A stretch of DNA of 64,000 nt from Heritiera littoralis (lineage: Eukaryota > Streptophyta > Magnoliopsida > Malvales > Malvaceae): the NCBI GenBank assembly GCA_031772115.1, contig JAPDPK010000150.1, positions 1,674,001-1,738,000 on the forward strand, written 5' to 3'. Below are positions 46,605-59,505 of the stretch, piece by piece. Numbering within the stretch: the first letter of the stretch is position 1; each line of letters starts with the position of its first letter. The translations under genes were made by a program, and so were the position numbers. A model generated the notes under the pieces. The model saw only the letters and a program-made list of their open reading frames with translations, ran no database searches and was not told the DNA's origin.

Positions 46605-48187
46605 TTATCTCCTTCGGGTGTCCAAGATTGGATTCATTTCTATTTCTACAGCTCCAGACTCCCTCCGAGTCTGAAACTTTTCAGCTTCCCTAGCAATCTG
46701 AACATCACATGGCGCATACAGCTGATAAAGTACTTTCATGATAAAATGAGGAGTTAGTGCGGCTACAATGATGGCAAGCAAACACAACCAAAACAATCCT
46801 GTCTTCGCAATTTCAAAGATGGCCCTGTGAAATCATATCATTTGCCAAGGGTCAAAAAATATATACAATGGAAATTACAAATTTCAGCGACTCATTTACT
46901 AAATGCATAGTTGGAGTAGTAATTTATGGTAACTCATAGCAGCACAGAATAACTAAGTACATTTTTTACCATGAATAATTATTTCCATTTTCCTAAGGTC
47001 AAAAGGGCATAATTGAGATGTCCAAACCTCGGGATGGCAGCGAAAAACTTTTAGTGTGTCCATGCTTACATACATGCATGAGTACATGTATTTATATGCA
47101 TGTTCATATGCACACATACATGCACAAGTATATCTATATGTTACATAAAGGTGGCAAAACAAGCCTGAACAAACCAGCCCAAACCTAATCCGATCTGAGT
47201 TGACTAAAAAATCAAAGGCCCAAATTGAACCCAAAACAAATGAACCCGAAGAAATCTTAAAACAACATGATCTGGATATGAAACTAAATCCACCTATTTG
47301 CCACCTGTGTATGTAATAACATATATTTGTAGAATATAGTTTTATTGTGTTAGAAGGCAAAGAAAAAACCTAATGTTTTAAGTTATGGGTAAAGTGTCAA
47401 AAAAAATATTATCTTAACATGCTTCATCAAGTTCAACAGAAACCTACATGCTCAATTAAAGTAAATAAAACTATAGGAAAAAAAAAGGATGATCAAGGGG
47501 CTCACCAGTAACCAACTAAAAACGGTAAAGCATCAATAATGATGACACAAATGCCAGTTGCAATTATAGATCCCCAAATGGCTGCATGAGTTATCCAAGT
47601 CCACCGAATGACATCCATGGCCAAGTGTAAGTTAACCAATATAACAACTGCAAGAGTCCAAAGATCTCCTATACTTGATCCATCAATGGTGCTGCCCCAG
47701 TATGCAAGAAGAGGAATAAAAAAGGCAACTGCACTTTGCCAGAGAGTATCAATCATTGTTATCCAAAAAAGTTTTTTGTTGTAGCATTCTTGTCTGTGAC
47801 CAGCCCCATACAGCTGAGGATACTTTAAAAGAGTCTTTCTACTTAGGTCCTTGTCAAGAATACCGACAACAATTGTTGGCACAGATGTGTAGATTACAGA
47901 ATACAACACACTGCTCCACTCCGTGATTGCAGTGGTCAATGTGAAACAAGTAAAGAGCACATACCTGCAAAGAACATAGTGAAGTTAAAAGTACTCATCC
48001 ACAGGTGAAATTTTATTTTAATAATCCAAAATGTGATTTTAAGTGTAAATTATGATTTTGACCACAACTAGGATTAAAATTCAATTATCTTTGTCCTAAT
48101 TGAGCAAAGGAAAAATTTTACATTTTTATGTTTTATGTGAGGTAGGCTAATGTAAATCACTAATACAAGAGAATCAGATGTGTGTCC

Positions 48188-48222
<35 letters not shown>

Positions 48223-51200
48223 CATGCAATAATGACATTTTATTGCCTCAAAACCCCAGTTAGTAACTAAAGATACTGTCCATCTCAGGTGAAAATCAAG
48301 GTTCACTTAAACCACCAACATGCTCAACCACCTAATGTAAGTTGAATATCTGCATTAATATGCTTACAAGAATGAATTATAGATTGAGCAAGCACATCAT
48401 GTAAAAATAACTTACCAAAATAAAACAAGGACAAACACTGCATTCCTGTAAAAATTGTATAGTATCATGTAGCCCATCCGCTGGTAATTCCAATGCCCAT
48501 GGACCAACAAAAGAGGAACTAAGAATCGGAACTGCCCAATTGCAAAATCGGAGGCCATTACAGCTTGCCTACCCTCTTGACCACTGATGCCAACCCCCAC
48601 ATCCGCCATTTGGATCATTGAAACATCATTAGCACCTGTCAGGCATCCAGTTGTATTTCTTAAATCAGCCCAAAGCACCAAAAAAAAAGCAGATAGATTT
48701 TACAATATTACACTTTTTTTGTCTCTCTGTTGATCACAAGATGATTATTAGAAAATCAAGAGAATGATGATTACCATCCCCAATGGCAAGTGTCATGTCT
48801 GCAGTCCTCTTCTTTACAAGGGCAACAATTCCAGCTTTTTGTAACGGGGCCACCCGACAACACAAAACCACAGAACAATTACAGGCTAATTCGAAGAGCT
48901 GCAAGCAATGATGAAAAAGTAAGTCACATCAGCCTGCAGGATCTCAGAAAGAGAAAAACAAAAAACAAAGGCAAGTCTACAGCTCCTTACCCTTTCTTCG
49001 AGTTCACTGTCAAGAATATAAACCAGGCTGGTACCATCAATAATCAAGGCTACAGGAGTTAAACCACCTCCCGAAGTTCCTCCAGTGTCATTCGCAGCAC
49101 CTGATATAGTTGTAAGCTTATTGGACATGATGATAGCATCTTCTAAACTCTTTCTGCATGACTCCTTAGAGTTGCTGTTAATTATAAATTGGGTCATTTT
49201 AACCGTCAATAGCTTTGAGGAGTATCCAATCGATATGGCAGTTTCTTGCTTGTCCCCAGTCAACACCCATACTTTGATACCTGCTTTTCTAAGAGACTCA
49301 ATGGCATCTGGCACTCCTTGCTGCAGTTTATCTTCGATAGCAGAGGCACCCAGTATGCTGAGATTGTTTTCTATATTGCTTGCAACCTTCCGAAGCAAAC
49401 TGGCTCTACCCATTAGAGCAGTGCTTGCCGCCTCAAATGCAGAGTGCCATTCCTCAAATTCTGAAGTTCCCAGTTCTCTAATCCCAATGACAAGTGTTCT
49501 TAAACCTATCGAGGAGTAAGAGTGAAGATGTGCTTCAGTTGTGCGTATTACATTTCTATTCATAGATCTGTCTATGACACTTAACATTGATGTGTCAGCG
49601 CCTTTTACAAACACTTTTACAGATTTGTCAGGGAACCCCAATATAACAGACATCCTCTTCCGATCACTGTCAAACTCGTGCAAACCCAAAACATTGTACC
49701 TGCATGGTCCAAAACATTTTTATTCAACAATGAAAAATTAATATAATTAAAGTCCGGGAGTACAATACCGGCACAACTACCAGCACATTTTTAATAGGTA
49801 TTATCATAGTAATGAAATAATGATGGCAGCCCCCACCCCCTTTTTTTTCTTTTCTTCTCCCAAACCAAGAGAAATATCAATGTCACTTATTTAAATATTA
49901 CAATATCTCAACCTCTCAATGTCTCAAAATTTCAACAATAAAAGGAAACAAAAACATTGATACTAAAATAAGACAGCTATTGACAGACTTTTCCCCGAGA
50001 TCAGTACTAGGTATATATACAAAGAATAAGAACATAAAATAAAGCTAATAACCTCAAATAATATAAAAGTAAAATTGAGTGATGAAAAATACAAGTCATT
50101 TTCACTTGTAAATGTTAGGAATTAGTTCAAACCATCATTCTCTTGGTGCAAAAGTAGTAGAGGAGACTTCTAAAACAAAACCCATACGCACACATAGTTA
50201 TGTATATATTGATTTTCCAAGAAATAAAAAAGAAATCCACGTATCTACTTTTTGGTAAAATATGCTCCACAAAATATTGACCCTCTAGAAGTCCTATTAC
50301 AATTGAAGCACCCGCCCAAGCATTTACACTAAAAACCAACAGCAAAAACTCATATAAGTAGCAATTCTGGCACTGATGCAGATGGAAATCATCATAATCA
50401 TAAGATAATAATATAACAGATATGGTGGAAATGAAATCAAGAAGATAGAAGTAAGCACTTCAATTACCTTTGCCTTTCTCCTTGAATGTCAATAACAATA
50501 TGGCCAGAGGTTCGTTCTATCAGCATAAATCCATATGATGCAGCAGCATAAACCAATGCCTGTTCATCTGGAGACTCCCCTTGGTAATCTATCAACTTCA
50601 TGGTCGGATCAGGCATATCTACGATTAGAGGCACTATTGTATTGCAAGCTGCAAGTGCAAGGAAGAAATCACGGACATGACTGCCTTCTTTTGTCTCTTT
50701 TCCATTCCTTGCAAATTGTAGAAGCTCCGGATCAGTCCTTACCTTCATCTTAGGCCTCAAAACCTTCCCATCCACTTAAAAAAACAAAGAAGAAAAGTTA
50801 AGTCAGAAGAATGCAAAAGAAACCTCAAAAAAATTCCTTTCCAAGAAGTACTAGAATTATATTTGTCATTTACCTTGGACAAAGTAACCATCTTGCTGAT
50901 CTTGTGAAATCGCCTTTCCACCACTGTAATCTACCCCCCATATGCTTGCACACTGAAATTCCATCTTGTTCTCAGTAAGTGTACCAGTTTTGTCAGAGAA
51001 AACATATTTTATTTGTCCTAGGTCCTCATTTATATTCAAAGCCCTACACTGAAATCTTGAATTTGAAGACTCATCATACATCTGGGAATCTCGAATCATG
51101 AAGTAAGCCTGACCGACCCGGACTAGCTCCATGGAAATATACAACGATATGGGAATCATGATCTGGAACACAATTACTGACATGAGGAATGTGAAAAATA

Positions 51201-52383
51201 TTTCCATTCCCCATCCATAGTAATTATAGTTCTCTTCTTCCCCCTCAGAGAAGTCCTTTCTTCTGTAAAAGGGCAAGTAATCCAACTCATCCCTGTGGCG
51301 CCTCAACCAAACAGCAGCACAAACAGACACAATTGTACACAGAGCAATAAGAAACAGTGAAAGGATGATGATCTCCAAATTCATATGAGTCTCAAGCTGG
51401 CTCCTCTTAGATGGGGCTCCTGAGCTGTTAAGCATTGCTTTGGTTTCACGGCCAGCATAGACAGCAACCCCAACTGCCCAAGCAGTATTTTTGAGCTCAC
51501 AGCCACGAAGAATAATATTGGAGGGACCAAGTGACAGTCGTTTCCCATCAATCTCCATGTTAGCCTGAAAACCATATATGTTCCTGTTAGGTTTCTCACA
51601 CTTAATCAATCCAGTAACCTTCTCCTTTTCAGGAATCTTCTGAAGGGTCTCCTGCTTTGCATATCGTGTCTTCAAATTGGACTCTCCATCCAAATTAATA
51701 GTTTGCACGTATGCAACCCCAGTTGGATCACTAGTTGAGAGCAGCACCATATCACAAGGAATAGTTTCATTTGCATGAATCTTGATTATCTCACCAACCT
51801 GAATGTTCTTCCATTTCTTTTGTTGAAATTGATCATTTACCAAAACTGATGCTAGCCTATTATTTTCAATTCTATCTGACCTATGCCGCCTAAAGTCCTC
51901 ATATGCATCCTTAATTGCTGTAACCAGAAGGACAAATGCCAATGGCAGAATGGAAGCTCCACGGCCAAACACTGCAAGCTGAGGCAACTGATTAAGCACA
52001 GCAATCACAAGGAAGTAAATATATGCAACTCTATGAAACTGCTCAAACAAGTTCCTTGGCAAAAATGTTAGGATTGAGTACTTTGTGGTCCGAATGGAAT
52101 TCCCAGCAAACTCAAACCTCTCATTTGTCTTCACAGGATCGTTTATATGTACCAATCTAGCATCTTCATCATCGATCTCTTTCTGTGACATGCTATGTGT
52201 CTCTGAATCAGCACCACTAGATCCATATCTCACAGGCTTTGATCCCAAATCACCAAAGTTCACCTCTCTAACGGAATTCCCACGCGAAGCTCTGGAATGA
52301 GTAGAAAAATTGCTCCTTCTTGACGAGGAACTTAAGGCGGGTTCGATACTATGCAAATTCTCAAGTCGGGTTTTTGAGTCCAT
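46605..52383 (-). CDS. ALA1: P4-type ATPase, phospholipid flippase (ALA1-like), 7 exons
   Basis: This family moves phospholipids to the cytosolic leaflet of plasma membrane and endomembranes, working with an ALIS (CDC50) beta subunit. Exons in transcription order: 52383-50874, 50774-50468, 49699-48991, 48898-48775, 48635-48416, 47964-47506, 46824-46605. They join in phase to 1182 aa. Motifs in order: LDGESNLKTR in the actuator domain, the P4-type PISLYISMELVR in membrane helix 4, the phosphorylated Asp in FSDKTGTLTENKM, SPDEQALV, VLTGDKQETAISIG, then GDGANDVSMIQMADVGVGIS split across exons 4 and 5. Exons 6 and 7 encode the last membrane helices (for example DVIRWTWITHAAIWGSI). A Ser-rich N-terminus of about 90 residues precedes the first helices. 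The start is the only ATG that opens the conserved N-terminal region. It resembles Arabidopsis ALA1 more than the other ALA types. Confidence 0.94.
48190..48219. repeat. (GT)15 microsatellite in an ALA1-like intron
   Basis: This is an uninterrupted GT run in the intron between exons 5 and 6. Confidence 0.95.
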
Positions 52384-53226
52384 CCCAAAATCAAAAATCC
52401 AGGATCCCCTTCAACTTTTTTCTCTCTTTGAACAGAGGAATATAAAATAAAGTAACAAAATCTACGGAAACCACTTTTGAGGTTATGATCTATGGATCAA
52501 AGACATCTCCAACAGCTCAAAAGTCAACAGATCAACAAAATTCAAGAAATACCCAGACTATGATTACAATCAAATTTGCTAAAAAACCAAACTTCAGCAA
52601 CAGATATTAAGAAACGAAAAAACACCCAGAATTCCAATCGGCAGAGTAAAGCCACAGGTACGCCCCAAATAATTCACACATTAAAAAGAACGTATGTATA
52701 CATATAAAAAATGTGTTACAAACGCCAAATACAAATACAAAGGAGAAAGAAAGAACCTTTTGTTTATGATCCTTGCTATATAATATAAAAAGTGAGCAGC
52801 TTCAAGAAGAAGCCAATGAAAGGGATTATGGAATATCTGTACAAAGAAAAGGAGATGTGTGAATTAAGGAGCTTGGGGTTGGAGGGTTTTCTTTCCTGTT
52901 GTTGTAATGGCGTGTCTGACAGAGCGAAATGCCCAAAGTCAAAGGCATTAGAAAGAGAAAGAAAAGGGCGGCCTTTGCAAGGCAAGCTGAAGACGAGTCC
53001 TAATGGGGTGGCGACAAGGAAATGATCAATCATTTCATTTCGTTTAAAATACCAAACCCAATTTAATTTGATAATGAAAATGAAAAGTCTTGGGATTTTG
53101 GCGATTGGCTGGTCCTATCATCATAGAAATCAGGGATTTCTCGGCCAGTGATTTATGAATTTTTTTTCTTTTCTGTTTCTAGAAGGTGTGGACTGCTAAT
53201 ATTAAAAAAAGAGAATTTCTTTTCTG

Positions 53227-53260
<34 letters not shown>

Positions 53261-54971
53261 GGGTATCTTAAATGAGAACAACGAGGCTTCTCTCTAAGGA
53301 AAGTTGGCAAAAACAGTGATTTCTTCGACGCTACTTGCCTTGGACTTCTTTCCAATTCGGCTGCTGCTGTTATTGTTAATTAATAAGCTAAATGTTCTTT
53401 TTTTGAGGATTAATTGATATTTATTTATTTATTTTTTTAATAGAATTAAGACTTAATTAGTAAGGAATCTTCATTCACAAAATAATCTTTTTAAAAGTAA
53501 TTAAAGCCTTCAATCATGGTGTGAATGAGGGGCTTTTTTTTCCCCTTAGAAGGCTGGAGGAAAGTAATGAGGTCAAATTTTTTGAATTCAGATATAAATT
53601 TTTAAATTCGAATTTAAAATACTAATATATTTCTTTTAAGATTTAAATAAATAAACAAATATAAAATTAAATGGGTGAATCTCGCTATTAGATATAGATA
53701 TTAAAAATGTCAATTGAATTTGAACGTAACTTTCACCAAAGTCATGTGTTCTAATTGAAATTTAACATTACGAAAGGGAAGGATTTGGATAAAATGACGA
53801 AATCTAAAAAGAATAACGACCACCACAATTACCAGGGATGAATGTATATTGTAGTGTCTCATTCATGGTTATTGCGACCTTTTCTTTCCTACTTTTTTTT
53901 TCATGTTTATCTATGAATTATGATTGAGATGTTTTTCAATTTTACTTTTTAAATTTATTTATGAGTAACAAGATATTTCTTAGATCCGTGATGATAATTT
54001 ATTCATTTGAGTTATATCACTATTAATTGTTGTTAACAATTTGACTTTTTATTTGTACAAACTTTCAGAACTTGACACGAGGATTTGTTGTTTATCTATA
54101 AATATATATTTCAATATTATTTATTCATAAAAAAATTTAAAATATGTAACACGAGAATTTGTTATTTATCATATATATATATAAAAGATTTTTTTTAAAA
54201 TCGCATATAATTATAATATTACATAAAATAAATCTATATTCGATGCATTGATAATATATAAATTTTATAAACTGTCAACGAATCATAACTTACCAATTTA
54301 TTAATTCATAAATTTTATAATAAAAATCTTTAAAAATAAATATTAGGATTCAAGGTGTATAATCTCCTTATATTATCAATCAATAAAAAAAAAATACCAT
54401 TTCATTAATAAGCAAAATTTAAAAATACACAATCCTTAAAAACAAATTAAAGAACTTTATTAATATTTATTTTTAATCGCTATCCATTGATGGAGTGACA
54501 CTCCATGATTGACTGACAGTATATAAATACATTGCCAATACCTCTAATACAAACATTTAATTATATTCACTAATTAATGAGATATCATAATATGATTCAA
54601 TAACAATGTATAAAAATAATACATCAAATATAAACTTAGAAAATATACGTAATCGTGTATAAAATATAAAATATAATAAAATACTCAAAGAGATCATGTG
54701 GGCTGCCTTCATCAACGATGAATCTGGTTTAATGGGCAGCTCACCATTTCCAAACATACTCAACAAGCCCAACATAGTGTTGCATCGGATCAGACTGTAG
54801 GAATAGAAATGAATAATGATATGATAATGCCCTCAACAATACATACTAACAGCAAACAGCAAGAGTTACTTCTACGTTAACGTTGTAGAGGGACATGCTA
54901 CTTACACTGGCTATAAACCACTGCCAAAATTGTAAAATGTCCATGGTAGGAAGGAAAAAAAAAAAAAATTC
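52384..54971. other. Intergenic region: ALA1-like 5' UTR and promoter to RFC1 3' UTR
   Basis: The first 400-650 bp upstream of the ALA1-like ATG are probably leader and promoter. Two overlapping open frames at 52776-53033, one on each strand, match nothing known. The rest is very AT-rich, with an (ATT)n microsatellite and two similar ACACGAG-A/G-ATTTGTT segments about 75 bp apart (54074 and 54149). No gene is recognised. Confidence 0.55.
53227..53259. repeat. (ATT)11 microsatellite
   Basis: This is a perfect trinucleotide run about 850 bp upstream of the ALA1-like start codon. Confidence 0.95.
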
Positions 54972-57900
54972 TCATCGTTTTCTTTTGGTTCCAGCCCCTG
55001 AACCGCGCCCACCTTTTCCTCTACCAGCTTGTGCCTTCTTACCGCTTGTGTTCCCTGTCCCTTTGAACTCCATTTGTACTTCAATTCCTGGGAAAAACAA
55101 GGCACGATGTTAAAACACAATTAACAGGTAAAATAGGAACAAACTTGATATTCAACAACAATGGATGAGATGAGATAAACATCCGCAACCTTTGGAATTC
55201 AAACTCTGAAGTTCCGCCTGCAGCTTCTCACCATTGGTAGTGCCTTCTGGTGTGCCAAAAGAAAAAACAATGCATGAACATAATGAAAAGTACATATTCA
55301 GATATTTGTTCTTCAATGTAAAAACCACAAAACTTGTCTCTTAGGAGACAACTACCCAAGTCCTTAGGAGACTTGTTACAGCATACTGATTTTGTGTTTG
55401 GTGCATCACAGGGACTTTGAAAATGAAAGTCTCAACTCTCAAGTTTATAACTCGAGAATGGGGTGCGAGTTTATGAGACTTTCAATTTGAGAACTCAAGT
55501 TCAAGCCATAGGAAGAGGGAATACGGTTTAGGCAACGAGAAAGCTACAGTGGCATTTATGGGATGGAAAAAGAACACCAAAATGGTCAGAATTTAAAACA
55601 TTTTGGACCTTTCGATCTTGATATCTTAAGTTAGAAACTTCAAAAAGGGGTACAAGGTTTAGATCACAGGAAACGTAAAAAACACATTTTAAATAAGACT
55701 TTCTACGCTCTCACCAAGAGACGTTTTTCTTCTGCTTCATGTCAATAGCATCAAAATTTTCGTTGACCCAATGGGAATCCTGTGTCCTTGTCCACCAAAT
55801 GAAATTTTAATGACTCAGCAGAAAGCAGTACAATATATTTCCCGTCACTTTAGTAGGTTCGATGACATGCATATTTCTATTTCTTTTTTTAAGTCTGATG
55901 AGTTCTTTTTCTTCTCGAATCAGATAGCAAAGACCACTAGCAAGATTCTATAAGGTCAAAAGGGGGTAAAAACAAATGCCACCTTAATTTTGCAAAACAG
56001 ATAATTGAAAGACGAGAAATATACGAGGGCAATGCAAAACAGCTATAATCCAAAGGAAATCAATCGACATGAATTATTACCCAATTCCTCTGTGTCTGAC
56101 GAGTTCTCTTCATTTTCTGGCAATGTGTTACCATTCTCCTCCCTTAATACATCATCTGGTAGTTCAAGCATTGCAGCAATTCGCTTCTTAGGGGCCTTTT
56201 TAATTCCAGGGAGAGTTATTAAATCAGCAGCTCGTACCATTCGAGTTTTGCTTCCTTCATTGTATGCTTTTGTCAGAGCTGCTTTGACAGTTGGTGGAAT
56301 GCCTTCCAGTGGATTTGGATGCCCCTGAGCACAAATTATTCAAAAAAGAGTACGTTGGAAACACAACAGAAAAAGAAAACTATGTTATATAGAACTAGAA
56401 GATAGAAATAGAAGCAGAGTTACCTGGAATTTAGATAGCTCCACAACAGTGTCAAAATCCTCCTGACTTATTGAGTACGCATTCATAAACTCCACAACCT
56501 CCTTAACAGCTTCATCCTGGCCCAAGAAGGAGAAAAATAAAAATAATTAAAACAGAAATCCCTTGCATAAAATATAAGGCACCTATGAGGCACAAAACCA
56601 AAATGCAAACACACCAAGATGTTTGTATACATGCATATGCACCACTATAAAGGTCAGAAAAATAAAATAAAATAAATGGAATCAGGAAACAGGAGAAGCC
56701 ACAGGTAGAAGGAGAACAAGAGAAGGAATGCTTCAGGCCCAAAAATCAGGCATTATGCAGAAGAGAAGCAGAAGTAGTAGAGAGCAAAATGTGAGTTGCT
56801 CAAGTCTGACGAACAAAATTCACTGTAAGGGATACAGATCAAAAGCTGTAGGGCATTAAACACAATACCTCTTCACGTGCAACCCATCTCTCAAAGACAT
56901 GAATCCAACAAAAAAGGAGCCAATGAAATGGGTATAGGAGGAAAAAGGGTAGGCAAGAGTAACATAACATGGGAAGAATTTCTCCAAGTAAATGAATACA
57001 CCTTACACTGAATGAGGGGACTTTATGGGAATTATAACTCGCAACAGCATCTATGGCCAGCCTTAGGTCACAAAATGCTTACATGTTAAAAAAAAATGAT
57101 GAAAAATGTAATTTCAAACCTTAGGCTTTTCTCGAAGAGGATTAGTCAATCTCTTCAGAAGAACGGTAAGATACTCAAGTCGAAGGGTCTCTCTGCATCA
57201 TTTACAACACAAGAAATATCATGCAACTTACAACGGAAATATATATATATTTAAAAAAAGGATGATGTAACTGAAATGAAAACCAGATGAAATAAGACCA
57301 TGTTCTATTTCATGAAATAATAAACATAACATAAGAGCCAGGACAAGCTGTCTTCTTCTTTAGCCATCCTCCTATTTTGGCTATTTTCAATGAATAATAT
57401 AATTTTTATGAAGGCTATGGCTAGCATGCAACAATCTATATGCACAGACATGAGCATTCACATACATGAGTGTGGAGACATGCAAATGAATGCAAAATGA
57501 GTTCTTTATTTCTCACTTTCTATCTCTCTGAACACTGAAAGACATCAAATATTAATAGCAAATGCCCATAAATTAATCAAACTTGCCACAGAGCAGATCT
57601 TAGAACAAAAGTTTCAATAAAAATAATGTCAATCAGCTTTATTTCCTTGAAATTATTGGCACAACTAGATTATGCAAGGCATTGCATAAAATGAGTATGT
57701 CAATGTGTTTGTTTTTATCACAGCTGCTTAATCATCAATTAGCAAATAAAACTGATGACATTAAACATCTACATCAGCACATCTCAGCATGTCACTAACT
57801 GCATTAGAATTTAGAAAGTAAACCTAGTCAGACCTCAATATGTTGCTCTCTGATTCAGTTTATCTGTTTTTTTGGTACAGTAGTTTATCTGTTGAAATTG

Positions 57901-58260
57901 CCTATGTGAATGCAACCAAATGATGAGATAAGAAAAACAAATCATGACAGAAAACTCAAGCATGTTACTAGTTTATCATTTATCAAATATCAAGTCATGG
58001 ATATCGATGGGGAATATGAATAATGAAGTCTAAGTAATGCTAGCTTGCTTGGAATGAGCTTCTGCTGCATGCAAAGAACCGTACATGTTAATAACACATT
58101 ATGACAAAAAGTTATAAAACATAACTAAGAGTTACCTTCCTGAGTTAGATTCACGAGAAGCAAGAACATGAACATGAAAATCCTCCAAAAGCCTATAATT
58201 TTTGCTCATAGTTGAATTCTTTCCTAGCCACCCACCAAATCTATTAAAATTCCGTTCTCC
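54972..58260 (-). CDS. RFC1: Replication factor C subunit 1 (RFC1), C-terminal six exons, partial
   Basis: RFC1 is the large subunit of the clamp loader that places PCNA on DNA in replication and repair. Exons in transcription order: 58260-58136, 57192-57120, 56516-56424, 56324-56081, 55246-55190, 55087-54972. They join in phase to 235 C-terminal residues. The conserved RFC1 C-terminal domain is clear: GERNFNRFGGWLGKNS, LEDFHVHVLASRES, ETLRLEYLTVLLKRLTNPLR, EAVKEVVEFMNAYSISQEDF, then the basic AADLITLPGIKKAPKKRIAA. A Gly/Lys/Arg-rich tail ends KRKR. The BRCT domain and AAA+ ATPase core must lie beyond 64000, because the gene continues upstream across an intron that holds a copia element. Exon 6 starts in phase 0, so the next exon should end on a complete codon. 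Confidence 0.93.
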
Positions 58261-59180
58261 CTGCAGATAAGAAGTCAGCCTCCAATATTAGGACAGATCT
58301 AAATTCTAACATGATTTCATCATTTTAAACAAAATGCAACTGCACTAAGTTAAGCATTGAAATTTTCATCCTAATAGAGGAAACTTTGTAAAAGCACATG
58401 GTAGCAATTCATTGAAATTTAATGCATCAAACACTGCCTGCTATATAGAGATCCATGAAGACAAGTAGCAAAGGTGAAATAAAAATGTAAAAGAAGCCAA
58501 CAAAGCAGAGTGGCCTAACTAATGTTTTCTTGTGTTTCTCATTTTATGACTGTTCTTTCATCCCTCTCTCTGCTCAAATTCCCTCCCCCCCCCCCCCCCC
58601 CCCCCTCTTTTTTTTTATATCGAACTTGAGAGTTGAGAGTCTAGCTGTCCCTAGGCAGAAGTGTATTTCGCTATATGGTGCTCAATTTGCGTCTTAATTG
58701 TGATTGACTGGAACTTAAGATGGGAATTACATTTTTGGATGTTAATATTTCCCTTCTTAATTGTCTTGATTGTTCTGCTAGGTTGTGTTCCTGTGCATGT
58801 TGAGCTAGATTAGAGTAATTCTGATGTAACATTTTTTAGGGTGGCTTCTGTTTTTGGGCCAGGGTAGGGGTAGGAGTAGGAGTAGCTGCTACAATGTATC
58901 TGTTTGGGTTTTGCATTTGTTTTGGGTTTTCAAGGGCATCAGTGGCAGTTTAGGTTGTTCTGTAAGATGGTTTCTAAGCAGCCGTTGTTGAGTATATGAT
59001 GGCTCTGCTTTGAAGAGAATAAAAACACACACTCAGACGATAGTGGCACAAGTCATTACCATGATTAGGAATTGACTCCTTCCAACAAAAATAAAAATAG
59101 GAGGATCGGACTGATCTCATTGAAAAACAAGGAGCTAATTAAATAATCTGCAAAGATTGGAAGGTTTATTCAGCAATTTT
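58261..59180. other. RFC1 intron segment left of the copia element
   Basis: It contains a 21-bp poly(C) run at 58585-58605. From about 58620 to 59040 follows a stretch that is richer in G and T, with GGGTAGGGGTAGGAGTAGGA and a polyadenylation-like AATAAAAACACAC. No open frame or terminal repeat identifies it. Confidence 0.5.
58585..58605. repeat. Poly(C)21 homopolymer
   Basis: Twenty-one consecutive C residues, between a pyrimidine-rich stretch and a T run. Such a run is rare in this AT-rich sequence. Confidence 0.9.
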
Positions 59181-59434
59181 TGTTGGAAAGTAGAATAAAT
59201 GCCAAGATCAGGATTGTTTATTAGTCAACTTTCTGTTTTAATGTTTACCTGCAGATTCCTTATTTTTAGGGATATGATTAGATTTTTATAATTATCTAGT
59301 TTCCTATTTTGAATTTCTAAAAGCTTACTTTCTGTTTAAGCTTTTAGTCTATATATTGTAATTATTTGACATGAATAAACAGACCTAGAGATTTTCTCTT
59401 TTATTAGCCTACTGTCCATCAACCTCTGCTTTCA
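59181..59434 (+). repeat. 5' LTR of the RFC1-intron copia element
   Basis: This 254-bp LTR runs from TGTTGGAAAG to CTCTGCTTTCA, with TG...CA ends. A TATA-like TATATATTG at about 59349-59357 and AATAAA at about 59373 could serve as promoter and polyadenylation signals. Confidence 0.93.
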
Positions 59435-59447
59435 TGGTATCCGAGCC
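59435..59447 (+). other. Primer-binding site of the copia element
   Basis: TGGTATCCGAGCC directly follows the 5' LTR. It fits the initiator-Met tRNA complement TGGTATCAGAGCC except for one base. Confidence 0.88.
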
Positions 59448-59505
59448 AGGCTTTCCTGCTGGCAGATTATTTCTGTAACACCAACAGAAATCCAAAACAG
59501 CTTCC

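Noticed and set aside
52776..53033. Two overlapping open frames upstream of the ALA1-like gene
   Set aside because: They lie on opposite strands in the presumed leader and promoter and match nothing.
54490..54506. Short hairpin ATGGAGTG-A-CACTCCAT
   Set aside because: An 8-bp arm is expected by chance in AT-rich intergenic DNA and there is no terminator or gene context.
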